In this document: one piece after another, positions 1 to 5,267 of the stretch | How positions within the stretch are numbered: position 1 is the first letter of the stretch | Layout: each line of letters opens with the position of its first letter | NCBI GenBank assembly: GCA_964521425.1 | Contig: CAZFRO010000038.1 | Span: 1-5,267, forward strand | Length of the DNA: 5,267 nucleotides | Source of the DNA: Joyebacterum sp964521425 | Lineage (GTDB): Bacteria; Joyebacterota; Joyebacteria; Joyebacterales; Joyebacteraceae | Direction: 5' to 3' | Notes under the pieces: model-generated | Database searches by the model: none | Told to the model about the DNA's origin: nothing | What the model saw: the letters and a program-made list of their open reading frames with translations, nothing else | Position numbers and translations under genes: made by a program

Positions 1-440
1 GACAGCGCCGAGATCGCCCTGTCTCTCTGGATCGAGCGCCAGGCATCCTCCGATGTTGAGTGAACGACCCAGCGAGGATCGCTCTCCCGGAGGCGCGGCG
101 CGGCCGGCACCTGCGCCAGTGCTTCATCGACGAATCGGCGACCGGCGAGGTCTTGAGGCAACGCCACGATCGAGACCCGCCCGTGCTCGTTCTCGTACCT
201 CACGAAGTCAGCGACCCTCTCGCGGACATCCGGCAACCCCGCCCAGAGATGAAGCGCGAACAGACCCGTGCGACCGGCTCCATACCAGGTCCTTGTGTCA
301 TCGCCGTCCCGCAAGACGATGGCGCTGTCTGCAGGTCCGTAACTCCCATCTGCGGAGAACGGGTTGTCGTCATCCGGCGTCCAACCAGACGGGGCTATCA
401 CGTACTCCGGCTGCGGCACCTGTCCAACGGCCGAGTTCAA
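1..440 (-). CDS. Unknown protein, 3' end beyond left edge; possible ADP-ribosyltransferase-fold motif
   Basis: This reading frame is open from TTG (440-438) to the left edge, giving 146 complete codons with no stop, so the gene is cut by the window. The TTG is chosen because CAGGAG (453-448) lies 7 nt upstream and an in-frame TGA lies six codons before it. The next usable start is a GTG seven codons further in. Residues about 10-120 look like a soluble domain with alternating strands and helices (for example AIVLRDGDDTRTWYGAGRTG at 40-59) that I do not recognise. Residues 124-138, WVVHSTSEDAWRSIQ, resemble the His-Ser/Thr strand followed by a helix at the start of Tpt1/KptA-like ADP-ribosyltransferase folds, but the rest of that domain lies outside the window. 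There is no signal peptide, unlike the genes just upstream. It probably belongs to the same operon, 61 nt after the glycosidase stop. That it is coding is well supported by its RBS and protein-like composition; its function is not. Confidence 0.7.
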   Translation of the reverse strand, partial: MNSAVGQVPQPEYVIAPSGWTPDDDNPFSADGSYGPADSAIVLRDGDDTRTWYGAGRTGLFALHLWAGLPDVRERVADFVRYENEHGRVSIVALPQDLAGRRFVDEALAQVPAAPRLRESDPRWVVHSTSEDAWRSIQRDRAISAL

Positions 441-447
441 TGTGGGA

Positions 448-453
448 CTCCTG
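448..453 (-). promoter_or_regulatory. Shine-Dalgarno sequence for the TTG start at 440
   Basis: CAGGAG on the minus strand ends 7 nt before TTG 440-438. It is the main reason for accepting a TTG start for the left-edge gene. No ATG or GTG in that frame sits between the upstream in-frame TGA and this codon. Confidence 0.65.
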
Positions 454-501
454 ACTCACTGCACGATGAGCGCTCTTCCGCTCGGGACCCACGCCGGCGG
501 T

Positions 502-1350
502 CTAGCGGTCTCTCCTCACCACCCCCATGACATTGGGAAGCGGGTATGCTCGCGTGTTCGTGGTGTACTCACAGCAACCCGTCTCGTAGCTGCCAATGAA
601 CTCGTATCTGATCTCGTCGGTCAGAATGACCATCTCCGCGACGGGACCGCCGTCCAGATGCTGCGCGCATACGAGACCTATCGGCAGCGACTTCAACACA
701 TCGTTGAACTCATGCATCGTGTACGGCGTCCGGCAGAAAATGAACAGAATGCGCCCGTCCTCATCCTCCCCTAGGGCGACCTCGCTCCACATCTTCTCCT
801 GAAGCGTCCAACGGTTCTCTCCGCTGCGATTGATCAGTCTGAGGTTCTGAACCACATACTCGTAGTCGTCGACGATGTCTGCCAGATCGAAGCCCTCGGC
901 ATCGACGTCGTAGATGTGGAAGAGCGGCGTGTCATACCGCAGCGGCCCGAATGCGGCCACCGATTTGTAGTGATTGACATCCGGTTCGTTCACGTGTTCG
1001 CCGCACTGCATGTACCCGACGTGTGTGCTGTAGTCCATCGCGTACATGCCTGCGTTGATGGCCGCCGCAAGTCCATACTCCTCGCACCAGCGCATCGGGC
1101 TGTACTCATTCGCCGCCTCGATCTCACTGATGCTCAGTATCTTGAGTTCCCAGATCTCGGGGTCGATGCGGAGGATGTGGATCTCAGAGTCACCCAGCAC
1201 GCTCTCCGGTCCCACGAATGTGCCCAGCTGCATGCCCTCGGAGATCACCTCCCACTGCTCTGCATCCCCAGCGGCGACGCCAGCACCGCACGTCCCCGCA
1301 CTGAACACGCATGCGACCGTGACCGCAACAGCTACTGCCCATCGGTTCAT
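502..1350 (-). CDS. Secreted phosphodiester glycosidase (NAGPA/DUF2233) family protein, copy A
   Basis: This 282-residue protein starts at ATG 1350, with GGGGAG (1363-1358) 7 nt upstream, and ends at TAG 504-502. Residues 1-27 form a signal peptide: Arg3, then an Ala/Val core, with likely cleavage after VAA near residue 27. The two early cysteines do not sit in a lipobox, so a soluble exported protein is expected. The mature part shows features of the NAGPA/DUF2233 phosphodiester glycosidase family: HILRIDPEIWELK (58-70), the NAGMY motif (99-103, equivalent to NGGFF), VQNLRLI (167-173), the DGGP loop (233-236) and the closing PLPNVMGV (270-277). Family members hydrolyse sugar phosphodiesters or related glycosidic linkages; the substrate here is unknown. 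It is a clear paralogue of the protein at 2241-3095, with about half the residues identical by eye. It differs in extra cysteines (116, 228, 259, 260) and in DGGPVAEM where the other copy has EGGPEAQL. It follows the lipoprotein gene by 74 nt. Confidence 0.85.
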   Translation of the reverse strand: MNRWAVAVAVTVACVFSAGTCGAGVAAGDAEQWEVISEGMQLGTFVGPESVLGDSEIHILRIDPEIWELKILSISEIEAANEYSPMRWCEEYGLAAAINAGMYAMDYSTHVGYMQCGEHVNEPDVNHYKSVAAFGPLRYDTPLFHIYDVDAEGFDLADIVDDYEYVVQNLRLINRSGENRWTLQEKMWSEVALGEDEDGRILFIFCRTPYTMHEFNDVLKSLPIGLVCAQHLDGGPVAEMVILTDEIRYEFIGSYETGCCEYTTNTRAYPLPNVMGVVRRDR

Positions 1351-1424
1351 CGCGCTTCTCCCCGGTCGTGTGGATGTGCCGGCACAGCGGGTGACCCCCT
1401 GCGCGGATAGCCCCGCACCTGAAC

Positions 1425-2213
1425 CTATGTCCCTACCGTCGGTATGAACTCACCGGCCAGCCATGTGCGGGCCAGCTTAGGGTCGGCAGTCAGCTTGCCC
1501 AGTACCCGATATCGAGATGCCCCCAGGATCGGAGACTCCTCCGCGTTCTCCGAGACAACGCAGAATGGTTTCGCGTAGCCCGAGTGCACGAAGCGCACTT
1601 CGTCGGCCTCACACACGATGAAACCGACGTGACAGTCGAGGCCGACAACATACAGTCCCGCCCCCCATGCTCTCACCAGATCTACGAACGACGTGATCGG
1701 CACATCGCTGTACCGCCTGATGTGCTCCTCGCTCACCAGACTCTGGATGATGATCTCGGAGGCCTGCTGCGCAAGTGCGACGCGCTCGAGTTCGAATCCA
1801 ACATCGCGGAGAACGGTGGTGACGAAGTACCCGCAGGCGATCTTCCCCTCACCCGGTGTCTCCGATGTCCCGTTGAAGTCCCAGGGTGTTCCGTACCAGA
1901 ACGGCGCCGTGCTCTTCGCAATCGACAGGTGTATGAGTCGCTGCGCTCGTGTGATCGCCTGAGCGCGTTCCGCTCCCTGAGTCCGCCCGTACTGGGTCCA
2001 GAGATCCGAACGCCTGGCGTTGATGGCGGCCAGCGAGTCGGCATACGTGCCCCGGGAGGCCACGGCCGCCGGTGGGTCAGTATTGGAGTTAGACCTGGAA
2101 CCAGAGTCCGAACTGGAGCCGTGGTCCGCGCAGGATGACGCGAAGACGGCGAGAGCAACACACGCAATCGCGAGAGCGCGAACGAATCGACATCCTGGGG
2201 CTCTGGCGTGCAA
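1425..2213 (-). CDS. Probable lipoprotein with NlpC/P60-like cysteine peptidase domain
   Basis: The 262-residue frame starts at TTG 2213-2211. An in-frame TGA lies two codons before it, so no earlier start is possible, and AAGGGA sits just upstream as a modest RBS. Residues 9-28 have arginines, a hydrophobic stretch (RALAIACVALAVF) and FASSC, a permissive lipobox with Cys28 as the likely lipidated residue. A Ser/Asn-rich tether (29-50) follows, as is usual for surface lipoproteins. The folded part has KIACGYFVTTVLRDVGF (124-140), where Cys127 resembles the NlpC/P60 nucleophile, and GLDCHVGFIV (191-200), where His195 would be the general base. VHSGY (209-213) and SRYRVLGKLT (233-242) are further conserved-looking blocks. 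NlpC/P60 enzymes cut peptidoglycan peptides or other amide bonds; this branch is divergent and I cannot name the substrate. It lies 27 nt after the glycosidase B stop and 74 nt before glycosidase A, so it is embedded between two paralogues. Lipoprotein call about 0.7, catalytic family about 0.55. Confidence 0.8.
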   Translation of the reverse strand: MHARAPGCRFVRALAIACVALAVFASSCADHGSSSDSGSRSNSNTDPPAAVASRGTYADSLAAINARRSDLWTQYGRTQGAERAQAITRAQRLIHLSIAKSTAPFWYGTPWDFNGTSETPGEGKIACGYFVTTVLRDVGFELERVALAQQASEIIIQSLVSEEHIRRYSDVPITSFVDLVRAWGAGLYVVGLDCHVGFIVCEADEVRFVHSGYAKPFCVVSENAEESPILGASRYRVLGKLTADPKLARTWLAGEFIPTVGT

Positions 2214-2240
2214 TCGTCATCCCTTCGAGTTACTCGCTTC

Positions 2241-3095
2241 TCACGGAGTGTGCGGAAGCGCGGAGCCATGCTCCGATGTCGAGGTATCGTCGCGTGGCCG
2301 CAGACCGATCACGTTGGGTATGGGCCACGCACGGTCATTGCCATCGTTCTCCACGAAGTCCGTCTCGTAGCTGCCGAACATCTCCAACTGCGTCTCCCCC
2401 ACATCGATGTAGAGCTGTGCCTCCGGCCCGCCCTCCAGGTGCTGCGCCGCCACGACATCGATCGGCAGCGAGAGCAGGATGTCGCTGAAGTCGTGCATGC
2501 TGTATGGGGAGCGACAGAAGATGAGGAGCGCACGCCCTTCTGAGTCCTCTCCCAGCGCCATCTCACTCCACCGCTTCTCCTGCGGGGACCACCGGTTGAT
2601 GCCATCATGCTTGATGAGTCTGAGATTCTGCACCACGCACGCGTAGCGCTCGTCGACTTCGCTGGCCGTCAGCTCGCCACCGTCCAGATCGACGATCCGG
2701 AAACGTGGAGCAGTGTCGCTGACCGGCTCGAACGCGGCGACCGACTGGTAGTGGTTCCAGCCGGGGTTGTTGACATGCCCGCGTTCGCTCATGAAGCCAA
2801 CGTGCGTTCGATAGTCGGTCGCGAACATCCCCGCGTTCGTGGCAACGCTCAGCCCCTCGGACTCGCACCAGTGCCTGGCAGTCTTCATCCCGTCCGATGA
2901 TGAGAGCAAGGCGAGCTCCCACCGCGATGGGTCCACACGGAGCACGGTGATCGTGGAATCCCCGACCGCCGTCGCCACGCCGGTCTTGAACTGCCCCAGC
3001 TCCATGCCCGCGGCCAGCTCCGTCCACTCCGCGCAGACGAAGTTCGGAAGCACGATGAGAAGAGTGATAGCAAGTGCGAGTGTCCTTCTGCTCAA
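2241..3095 (-). CDS. Secreted phosphodiester glycosidase (NAGPA/DUF2233) family protein, copy B
   Basis: This 284-residue protein starts at TTG 3095-3093, overlapping the radical SAM stop codon in the tetranucleotide TTGA. The start is supported by GGGAGGG (3109-3103) ending 7 nt upstream. It is also supported by the signal peptide it yields: Arg3-Arg4, a hydrophobic run at 6-17, and cleavage predicted after Val-Cys-Ala at residue 22. The mature protein carries the NAGPA/DUF2233 hallmarks: TVLRVDPSRWEL (50-61), NAGMF (87-91), VQNLRLI (155-161), LIFCRSPYSMHDF (191-203), EGGP (221-224) and IPNVIGL (259-265). The family cleaves phosphodiester-linked or glycosidic sugars outside the cytoplasm; the substrate is unknown. 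The closest visible relative is copy A at 502-1350. Copy B has a polar C-terminal tail of about 20 residues that copy A lacks. Overlap and RBS placement inside the preceding gene indicate translational coupling to the radical SAM enzyme. Confidence 0.87.
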   Translation of the reverse strand: MSRRTLALAITLLIVLPNFVCAEWTELAAGMELGQFKTGVATAVGDSTITVLRVDPSRWELALLSSSDGMKTARHWCESEGLSVATNAGMFATDYRTHVGFMSERGHVNNPGWNHYQSVAAFEPVSDTAPRFRIVDLDGGELTASEVDERYACVVQNLRLIKHDGINRWSPQEKRWSEMALGEDSEGRALLIFCRSPYSMHDFSDILLSLPIDVVAAQHLEGGPEAQLYIDVGETQLEMFGSYETDFVENDGNDRAWPIPNVIGLRPRDDTSTSEHGSALPHTP

Positions 3096-3958
3096 TCCAC
3101 ATCCCTCCCACGGTCACCGGTACCATTCTCCAGACAGCGAAACAGCTCGATGCAGGTTCGACACTCGCCGACCTCGTCGATCCGCGAACTCCAGCGATCC
3201 TCGTCGAGGCCCTCCATCCTGGCGATGCCGAGCGGACCGAACTCCATCAACGCCTGCTGGTATCGGTCCTCTCTCGCGAGACCGATAAGATCTTCGTAGC
3301 TCCGTTGCACGATGCTCCCCAGTGAGGGAGCAACCTGGTTGTCGCACACAAACGCCTCGCCTTCATGCGTGATGTGCATCTGCATGCTGCGATCGATGTC
3401 CGATGTCTTGACATTGCAGGTGCTCTTCCCCCAGTACTCCTCCACGGAAGCACGCGAACCGCGGCCGATCGGGATGATTCCCTCGGACAGATCCGGCTTC
3501 CGAACGAACGCGCCGTCCGCTCCGAAGACCTCCCCGGCGAGCGCGACCGCCCTGTCGTAGTTGCTCCGGTCAAGCCCGGCCTCAATGTGGAACTCATCGT
3601 CACACAGAAAGTCTATGCCGTCGGCCCCGAGGTCCCTGAGCTGCGATAGCTTGGATCGAGTCTCATCCTCACATGCGGCCCACTGACCGGTCGTGTGGAT
3701 CGTGACTCTCCGCTGCTCCTTCTTGCCGCCGAGTTCCGTGAGTATCCCGACCAACAGGGCGTAGTCCATGAAGGGATCGCCGCCGGTCAGCTCGAGATCG
3801 TAGACACCGTCTCTCGGAAGATGTGCGATCACCCGTTTCGCGTCGGGCAGGCTCATACTGTGTCCGCTGGGCGACGCCTCGATCATGCAGTGAGCGCATG
3901 CGAGGAAGCAGCGCGTCGTGATCGCCCACGATATCTGTCTGTACGGATGCTTCGTCAC
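3092..3958 (-). CDS. Radical SAM protein with reduced SPASM-like C-terminal cysteine cluster
   Basis: The 288-residue cytoplasmic protein starts at GTG 3958-3956. AGGAGG (3968-3963) lies 4 nt upstream, a strong but close RBS, and no other standard start exists in frame back to the preceding TAG. C17-x3-C21-x2-C24 (TTRCFLACAHC) is the radical SAM motif that binds the [4Fe-4S] cluster used to cleave S-adenosylmethionine. GGDP at 59-62 matches the usual GGEP SAM-binding motif with Asp for Glu. IIPIGRGSRA (161-170) fits the end of the partial barrel. The C-terminal part has Cys181, then G200-x4-C205, then C266-x2-C269-x5-C275. This matches five of the seven cysteines of a SPASM domain; the last two are absent. 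That suggests one full auxiliary cluster, or a twitch-like variant. SPASM/twitch enzymes modify peptides, proteins or carbohydrates; the substrate is not evident. The gene ends in a four-base overlap with glycosidase B, implying co-expression. Confidence 0.9.
   Translation of the reverse strand: MTKHPYRQISWAITTRCFLACAHCMIEASPSGHSMSLPDAKRVIAHLPRDGVYDLELTGGDPFMDYALLVGILTELGGKKEQRRVTIHTTGQWAACEDETRSKLSQLRDLGADGIDFLCDDEFHIEAGLDRSNYDRAVALAGEVFGADGAFVRKPDLSEGIIPIGRGSRASVEEYWGKSTCNVKTSDIDRSMQMHITHEGEAFVCDNQVAPSLGSIVQRSYEDLIGLAREDRYQQALMEFGPLGIARMEGLDEDRWSSRIDEVGECRTCIELFRCLENGTGDRGRDVD
3103..3109 (-). promoter_or_regulatory. Shine-Dalgarno sequence for the TTG start at 3095, inside the radical SAM gene
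   Basis: GGGAGGG lies within the last codons of the radical SAM gene, 7 nt before TTG 3095-3093. It decides the start of glycosidase B and, with the TTGA stop/start overlap, supports translational coupling of the two genes. Confidence 0.7.
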
Positions 3959-4066
3959 GGTCCCTCCTGCCAGCGGCCTGCGGCGGTCCTCACGAGAATC
4001 GGCGTTCGGGTATCGGATCGTCTTCTGAGCAACTGCAGTAGCTACACAACCTTCTCGGGGAATCCC
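3959..4066 (-). other. 108-nt intergenic gap before the radical SAM gene
   Basis: This is the largest gap in the window. It holds the AGGAGG of the radical SAM gene at its downstream end. I looked for a promoter on the minus strand and found only poorly spaced candidates (TTGCTC and GATACC 12 nt apart). GGGGATTCCCC next to the preceding stop could form a four-base-pair stem but has no T-run, so it is not a convincing terminator. A 19-codon cysteine-rich frame (4049-3990) starts at TTG; see the findings. Confidence 0.5.
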
Positions 4067-4819
4067 CTAGTACCGCGACATGAACTCATCACGCCTCAGC
4101 CACGACACCGTCAGTCGGTTCTTCTGCGATTCCCCGACACGGAGATGCCACAGGCTGTCAGCTCTCAGGTATGCGTACACCGGATAGTAGACGTGGTCGT
4201 CGCCCCGCGAGACCGTCCACTCCTCGAGGATGACGGAATCTCTGGCCGCGATCGGACGGGCGGAGACGATGGTCAACTCGGATTCGTTGGACACACCCTC
4301 GGCCAGCAGGATCGCCCGGTAGATCTCCGTGGCGTAGTCCTCAGCGAAGGCACTTGGAGGCAACACCACGGGGGCCGGCGAAGGACGGTCTGACCGCTCG
4401 GACCCCACTACTACAACGAGAATCCACACTGCAGCCAGGATCGAGGGAGCCAACCAGATGAGACGCCGCCACCACGCGGAGCGGGCGGTGCTCAGGATGC
4501 TCCGAGACGTGTCATCGTCAGAGGCATCCTCTTCTTCGAACTCCATCGGCTCCCCGGCAGACTTCGTGTGCTCATCAAGGAGAGCCTTCGCCGTCTCTTC
4601 GTCCTCTCGCATCACCTGGAGCTCGACGGGTCCGGCAAGAACGTTGTAGCCCGTCCCCGCTCGCCCGAGACCGAACAGGTCCTGAACGCCCTCTCCCTTG
4701 GTGGTCGATCGAATCCCTGCATCGGCCAGCAGCGACTTGGCAACCGACAGCATCACGGGGTCGCCAGTTCGAAGTACCGTTACGAAGTCGCTCCAATCCG
4801 GTCCACGCCCTTCGCCCAT
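4067..4819 (-). CDS. DUF2007-type N-terminal domain, one membrane segment, unknown C-terminal domain
   Basis: From ATG 4819 the product is 250 residues. I prefer this start because GGAGGG (4834-4829) lies 9 nt upstream and the recognisable domain begins about ten residues later. The same frame is open to GTG 4894, which would give 275 residues and a four-base GTGA overlap with the upstream gene but has no visible RBS; an ATG at 4867 also lacks one. Residues 11-83 match DUF2007 (putative signal-transducing/DUF2007): VTVLRTGDPVMLSVAKSLL, then KGEGVQDLFGLGRAGTG, then GPVELQV. The domain usually precedes a membrane segment and has no established activity. An acidic linker (93-104, EFEEEDASDDD) leads to WWRR and a single membrane helix at about 121-139, so DUF2007 should face the cytoplasm. 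The last 95 residues should be outside; I do not recognise them (VYYPVYAYLRADSLWHLRVG is the most protein-like stretch). The gene ends at TAG 4069-4067, 108 nt before the radical SAM start. Confidence 0.8.
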   Translation of the reverse strand: MGEGRGPDWSDFVTVLRTGDPVMLSVAKSLLADAGIRSTTKGEGVQDLFGLGRAGTGYNVLAGPVELQVMREDEETAKALLDEHTKSAGEPMEFEEEDASDDDTSRSILSTARSAWWRRLIWLAPSILAAVWILVVVVGSERSDRPSPAPVVLPPSAFAEDYATEIYRAILLAEGVSNESELTIVSARPIAARDSVILEEWTVSRGDDHVYYPVYAYLRADSLWHLRVGESQKNRLTVSWLRRDEFMSRY

Positions 4820-4828
4820 GAGTGGGAT

Positions 4829-4834
4829 CCCTCC
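4829..4834 (-). promoter_or_regulatory. Shine-Dalgarno sequence supporting the ATG start at 4819
   Basis: GGAGGG with a 9-nt spacer to ATG 4819-4817. Neither of the earlier in-frame starts (GTG 4894, ATG 4867) has a comparable purine-rich sequence, which favours the shorter DUF2007 protein. Confidence 0.55.
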
Positions 4835-4890
4835 GCTCAAGAATGGATCGAGTACTCCCCGTCTCATCGGCGTCGTTGTGACGCCGGCAC

Positions 4891-5267
4891 TCACTTGCGC
4901 ATCGCTGCACGACGACGCTTGATCGCCTCCTTGAGCCCCGACTTCTGGAGTTCCGTCAAATCGATGTCGAGTGACTCGACGTCCCTGAGCACTCCGACTG
5001 CCGGTCCTCGGTCCTCCGATGAGACGTCGGGGAAGCGCGACGAGTACGCCACGCGGATCCCCAGAGCCGGGTGCGATGCGTATGGGTGTGACTCCTCTGA
5101 CAGAAGCTGCGAACTGAGCTGCTCGCTGTCGATCAACAGCGTACGCGGTCGTCCGAGGGGATTGCCGTGATCATCGTAGTTCCGGAACAGAGGCAACCGA
5201 CCGTTCTCCAGGGTCGTCGATCCATCGTCGTTCTGGCGATGGAAACCGGAGACGTAGTCGTACACGA
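4891..5267 (-). CDS. End of a reading frame resembling type III restriction-like DEAD/DEAH helicase, 5' end beyond right edge
   Basis: The frame is open to the right edge and ends at TGA 4893-4891, leaving about 125 residues. The first in-window codon that could start (GTG 5265) reads as the Val of VYDYVSGF and is more likely internal. Residues 2-51, including NDDGSTTLENGRLPLFRNYD and GRPRTLLIDSEQL, resemble from memory a mid-protein segment of type III restriction-enzyme R-subunit-like helicases. In those the sequence continues into the C-terminal helicase motifs. Here it changes after SEQL to an unrelated-looking tail (from about residue 52, ending IKRRRAAMRK) and stops. No helicase motif V/VI (the GWD and QxxGRGxR type) is present in the window in any frame I read. 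It could be a truncated or rearranged remnant, or a different family sharing that segment. The C-terminal lysine/arginine run is unremarkable. Confident that it is coding; family call about 0.4. Confidence 0.65.
   Translation of the reverse strand, partial: VYDYVSGFHRQNDDGSTTLENGRLPLFRNYDDHGNPLGRPRTLLIDSEQLSSQLLSEESHPYASHPALGIRVAYSSRFPDVSSEDRGPAVGVLRDVESLDIDLTELQKSGLKEAIKRRRAAMRK

Noticed and set aside
468..483. Hairpin with a 5-bp stem and 6-nt loop (GAGCG/CGCTC) between glycosidase A and the left-edge gene
   Set aside because: It is short and has no T-run after it on the minus strand, so it does not qualify as a rho-independent terminator.
60..530. Plus-strand open frame of 156 codons at the left end
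   Set aside because: It overlaps the minus-strand frame 440-1, which has a strong RBS and protein-like composition; the plus-strand product is low-complexity Arg/Pro-rich.
1276..1350. Early cysteines (residues 14 and 21) of glycosidase A as a lipoprotein attachment site
   Set aside because: The residues before each cysteine do not form a lipobox and the Ala/Val core fits signal peptidase I cleavage near residue 27 better.
1375..1386. Perfect 12-bp palindrome TGTGCCGGCACA in the 74-nt gap before glycosidase A
   Set aside because: About one 12-bp palindrome is expected by chance in a window of this length, and no promoter or second copy accompanies it; an operator is possible but unsupported.
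4057..4067. GGGGATTCCCC next to the DUF2007 stop codon as a terminator
   Set aside because: A four-base-pair stem with a three-base loop and no T-run is too weak.
3695..4393. Long plus-strand open frame of 232 codons spanning the radical SAM and DUF2007 genes
   Set aside because: It lies antisense to two well-supported genes, is rich in Arg/Pro/His as expected for an opposite-strand frame in GC-rich DNA, and shows no family motif.

Overview
This is a moderately GC-rich bacterial window in which every gene I can support lies on the minus strand, so transcription runs from right to left. I cannot assign a taxon. Two proteins with SPase I-type signal peptides and one probable lipoprotein fit a bacterium with an ordinary secretion system, perhaps Gram-negative. 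The C-terminal and catalytic motifs look bacterial. I see no rRNA, tRNA, CRISPR array, insertion sequence or phage gene.

Layout in the direction of transcription: (1) At the right edge is the end of a reading frame (5267-4891) whose first part resembles the middle of type III restriction-enzyme-like DEAD/DEAH helicases. It stops where that family should continue. (2) Next is a DUF2007-type protein with one membrane segment and an unrecognised C-terminal domain (4819-4067, or from 4894). (3) After a 108-nt gap comes a radical SAM protein with a reduced SPASM-like cysteine set (3958-3092). (4) It overlaps by four bases a secreted phosphodiester glycosidase (NAGPA/DUF2233) family protein (3095-2241). 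(5) A lipoprotein with an NlpC/P60-like Cys/His peptidase signature follows after 27 nt (2213-1425). (6) A second secreted phosphodiester glycosidase paralogue follows after 74 nt (1350-502). (7) After 61 nt, a gene starts at TTG 440 and runs off the left edge. It has a short motif reminiscent of ADP-ribosyltransferase-fold (Tpt1/KptA-like) enzymes.

The core from 3958 to 502 looks like one operon. A cytoplasmic radical SAM enzyme is translationally coupled to an exported glycosidase, followed by an envelope hydrolase-like lipoprotein and a second glycosidase copy. The simplest reading is an envelope or exported-glycoconjugate function in which the radical SAM enzyme makes or modifies something the exported proteins act on. 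That link is inference from gene order only. Three of the genes start with TTG (440, 2213, 3095) and one with GTG (3958). Two of the TTG starts have strong Shine-Dalgarno sequences, and the third is forced by an in-frame stop two codons upstream. No stretch longer than 300 bases lacks a gene, and I found no convincing promoter or rho-independent terminator.
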